Assembly: GCA_009786175.1 (NCBI GenBank)
Contig: WQTQ01000114.1
Coordinates: 1 to 8,346, forward strand
Direction: 5' to 3'
DNA: 8,346 bases
From: Bacillota bacterium
GTDB taxonomy: Bacteria; Bacillota_A; Clostridia; Lachnospirales; WQUN01
Notes under the pieces: generated by a model
Told to the model about the DNA's origin: nothing
What the model saw: only the letters and a program-made list of their open reading frames with translations
Database searches by the model: none
Shown: one piece after another, positions 7,577 to 8,346 of the stretch
Numbering within the stretch: the stretch's first letter is position 1
Layout of the letters: each line of letters opens with the position of its first letter
Translations under genes and position numbers: made by a program

Positions 7577-7603
7577 ATTTTACACAAAATGTGAAACACG
7601 CAA
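7577..7603 (-). promoter_or_regulatory. Weak candidate promoter for uvrB
   Basis: TTGCGT (7598-7603) and TAAAAT (7577-7582) on the minus strand, but only 15 bases apart, shorter than the preferred 17. It overlaps the first two palindromes of the cluster described separately. uvrB may instead be read from a promoter beyond the right edge. Confidence 0.25.
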
Positions 7604-7652
7604 CGTGTAATTTGGAAAAATGCCCGTCTTGCCCGGATTACACGTTTCGGGT
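7582..7652. promoter_or_regulatory. Three related 13-bp palindromes upstream of uvrB, candidate operators
   Basis: ACACA-AAA-TGTGA (7582-7594), ACACG-CAA-CGTGT (7596-7608) and ACACG-TTT-CGGGT (7640-7652) share the form ACAC(A/G)-N3-(C/T)G(T/G)G(A/T). The first two differ at four of 13 positions and are 14 bases apart; the third is 44 bases further. The outer two CACG sites also form a longer inverted repeat, AACGTGTAAT (7602-7611) with ATTACACGTT (7637-7646). This gap has no gene, and the arrangement suggests binding sites for a dimeric regulator. The regulator is unknown. Confidence 0.4.
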
Positions 7653-7671
7653 ATTTATGTGTTTGCAAGTA

Positions 7672-8346
7672 CTATTCCTCAGGCCACCACCAGTTTACAA
7701 TGTAGTTGTCCACAGCCCAACTGCCGTTTTGTACAGACATTTGCAGCCAGTAGTAGTTTACAAACTCATGGTCGCGTGTGGCTTTAACTCTTATTAAATT
7801 TTCCAAAATTAGGCTGTTTTTTATTTCATTTACGGCTATTGATTGCATCCATTCTACGCTTTCAACCATGCAATCCAAAAACTGTGTCCTTACACTCATT
7901 TCATCAAAAAATCGCAAAATTACATCAATTACTTCATCGCAAAGGGCCGTGTCTACAACTACACCATTAGGAAGCGTTCTTGTTGTCCATAACTTTTGAT
8001 TAACATAGTCCGTTATGTCATAGGTTAACGCAACAAAGCTGCGAGACGGTAGCAGTTCAACAATTTCTTCGTCAATGGGAATGGCTTGCACTTCTTCACC
8101 CGTGTAATCGATATGAATATACAGCCATCTTTCATCAATTTCACACCATCCTTGACACCGCAAAAGCCTTCCCTTAGTGTCACGAACCAATGGCATAAAC
8201 CCAACCTCGCGGTATTCGCCGCCCAAATACACATAAATTAATGAATTGGAACCACTGCCGGGCGGCGCGTATCTAACCCCAATAGCTGGTATACCATCAC
8301 CAAAATCAAACAAATGAAAATCAATTACATACGTGAGTAACGGATG
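7672..8346 (-). CDS. Protein of unknown function, N-terminus beyond the right edge
   Basis: I do not recognise this protein. The frame is open through the right edge, so 224 residues plus a TAG stop are visible and the true start is outside; an internal TTG at 8311-8313 has no ribosome binding site and should not be taken as the start. Near the visible beginning is DFGDGIPAIGVRYAP (14-28), followed by IYVYLGGEYREVG. This resembles the D-x-(D/F)-G-D-G-I-P pattern of FG-GAP/VCBS-like or calcium-loop segments common in Clostridia surface proteins and lipoproteins; the match is weak and the acidic ligand set is incomplete. The remainder is acidic with many aromatics and ends in NWWWPEE. No transmembrane segment is visible; any signal peptide would be off the window. 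It is on the same strand as uvrB, 119 bases upstream, so co-transcription is possible but not shown. Confidence 0.75.
   Translation of the reverse strand, partial: HPLLTYVIDFHLFDFGDGIPAIGVRYAPPGSGSNSLIYVYLGGEYREVGFMPLVRDTKGRLLRCQGWCEIDERWLYIHIDYTGEEVQAIPIDEEIVELLPSRSFVALTYDITDYVNQKLWTTRTLPNGVVVDTALCDEVIDVILRFFDEMSVRTQFLDCMVESVEWMQSIAVNEIKNSLILENLIRVKATRDHEFVNYYWLQMSVQNGSWAVDNYIVNWWWPEE

Noticed and set aside
7602..7646. The 10-bp inverted repeat AACGTGTAAT/ATTACACGTT as a terminator of the upstream gene
   Set aside because: The loop is 25 bases and no U tract follows the second arm on the minus strand. It is better read as two palindromic half-sites of the candidate operator cluster.
7553..7671. 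A canonical Gram-positive LexA (SOS) box in front of uvrB
   Set aside because: The CGAAC-N4-GTTCG pattern was looked for on both strands and is not present; the nearest string is CGAAACGTGT, which lacks the second half.

Overview
The window looks like a piece of chromosome from a Clostridia-type Bacillota. The evidence is strong AGGAGG-type ribosome binding sites, GTG starts on two genes, a Firmicutes-like UvrB, an XRE regulator of the RRNPP style, and a large secreted subtilase of the Vpr/C5a-peptidase type. I cannot name the genus. There are no RNA genes, insertion sequences, CRISPR arrays or phage genes that I can support.

Left part (1-3596, minus strand): one uninterrupted reading frame encodes at least 1198 residues of an exported serine protease whose C-terminus runs off the left edge. 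Its order is signal peptide, I9-like propeptide, a tandem Tyr-Pro-Glu type repeat, an Ig-like segment, a subtilisin catalytic domain with a PA-type insertion, and an Fn3-like domain. I checked the frame codon by codon and found no stop. Several open frames on the other strand over this gene are shadows.

Middle (3597-3812): a 216-base divergent promoter region lies between the protease and an XRE/TPR regulator (3813-4775, plus). The two best promoter candidates face opposite ways and share the same -10 bases, and inverted and direct repeats lie over them. The regulator is therefore the obvious candidate to control both itself and the protease.

Right part (4811-8346, all minus strand, so transcribed towards the regulator): an unrecognised acidic protein that is cut by the right edge (7672-8346), then uvrB (5579-7552), then a type IV prepilin peptidase (4828-5577) starting one base after the uvrB stop. 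The set ends in a perfect 17-bp hairpin whose loop contains the peptidase stop codon. Three related 13-bp palindromes lie upstream of uvrB.

No complete, clearly new multi-gene system is visible. The most interesting points are the protease's unusual domain order with an in-frame expandable repeat, the shared-promoter protease/regulator pair, the uvrB-prepilin peptidase coupling, and the palindrome cluster in front of uvrB.
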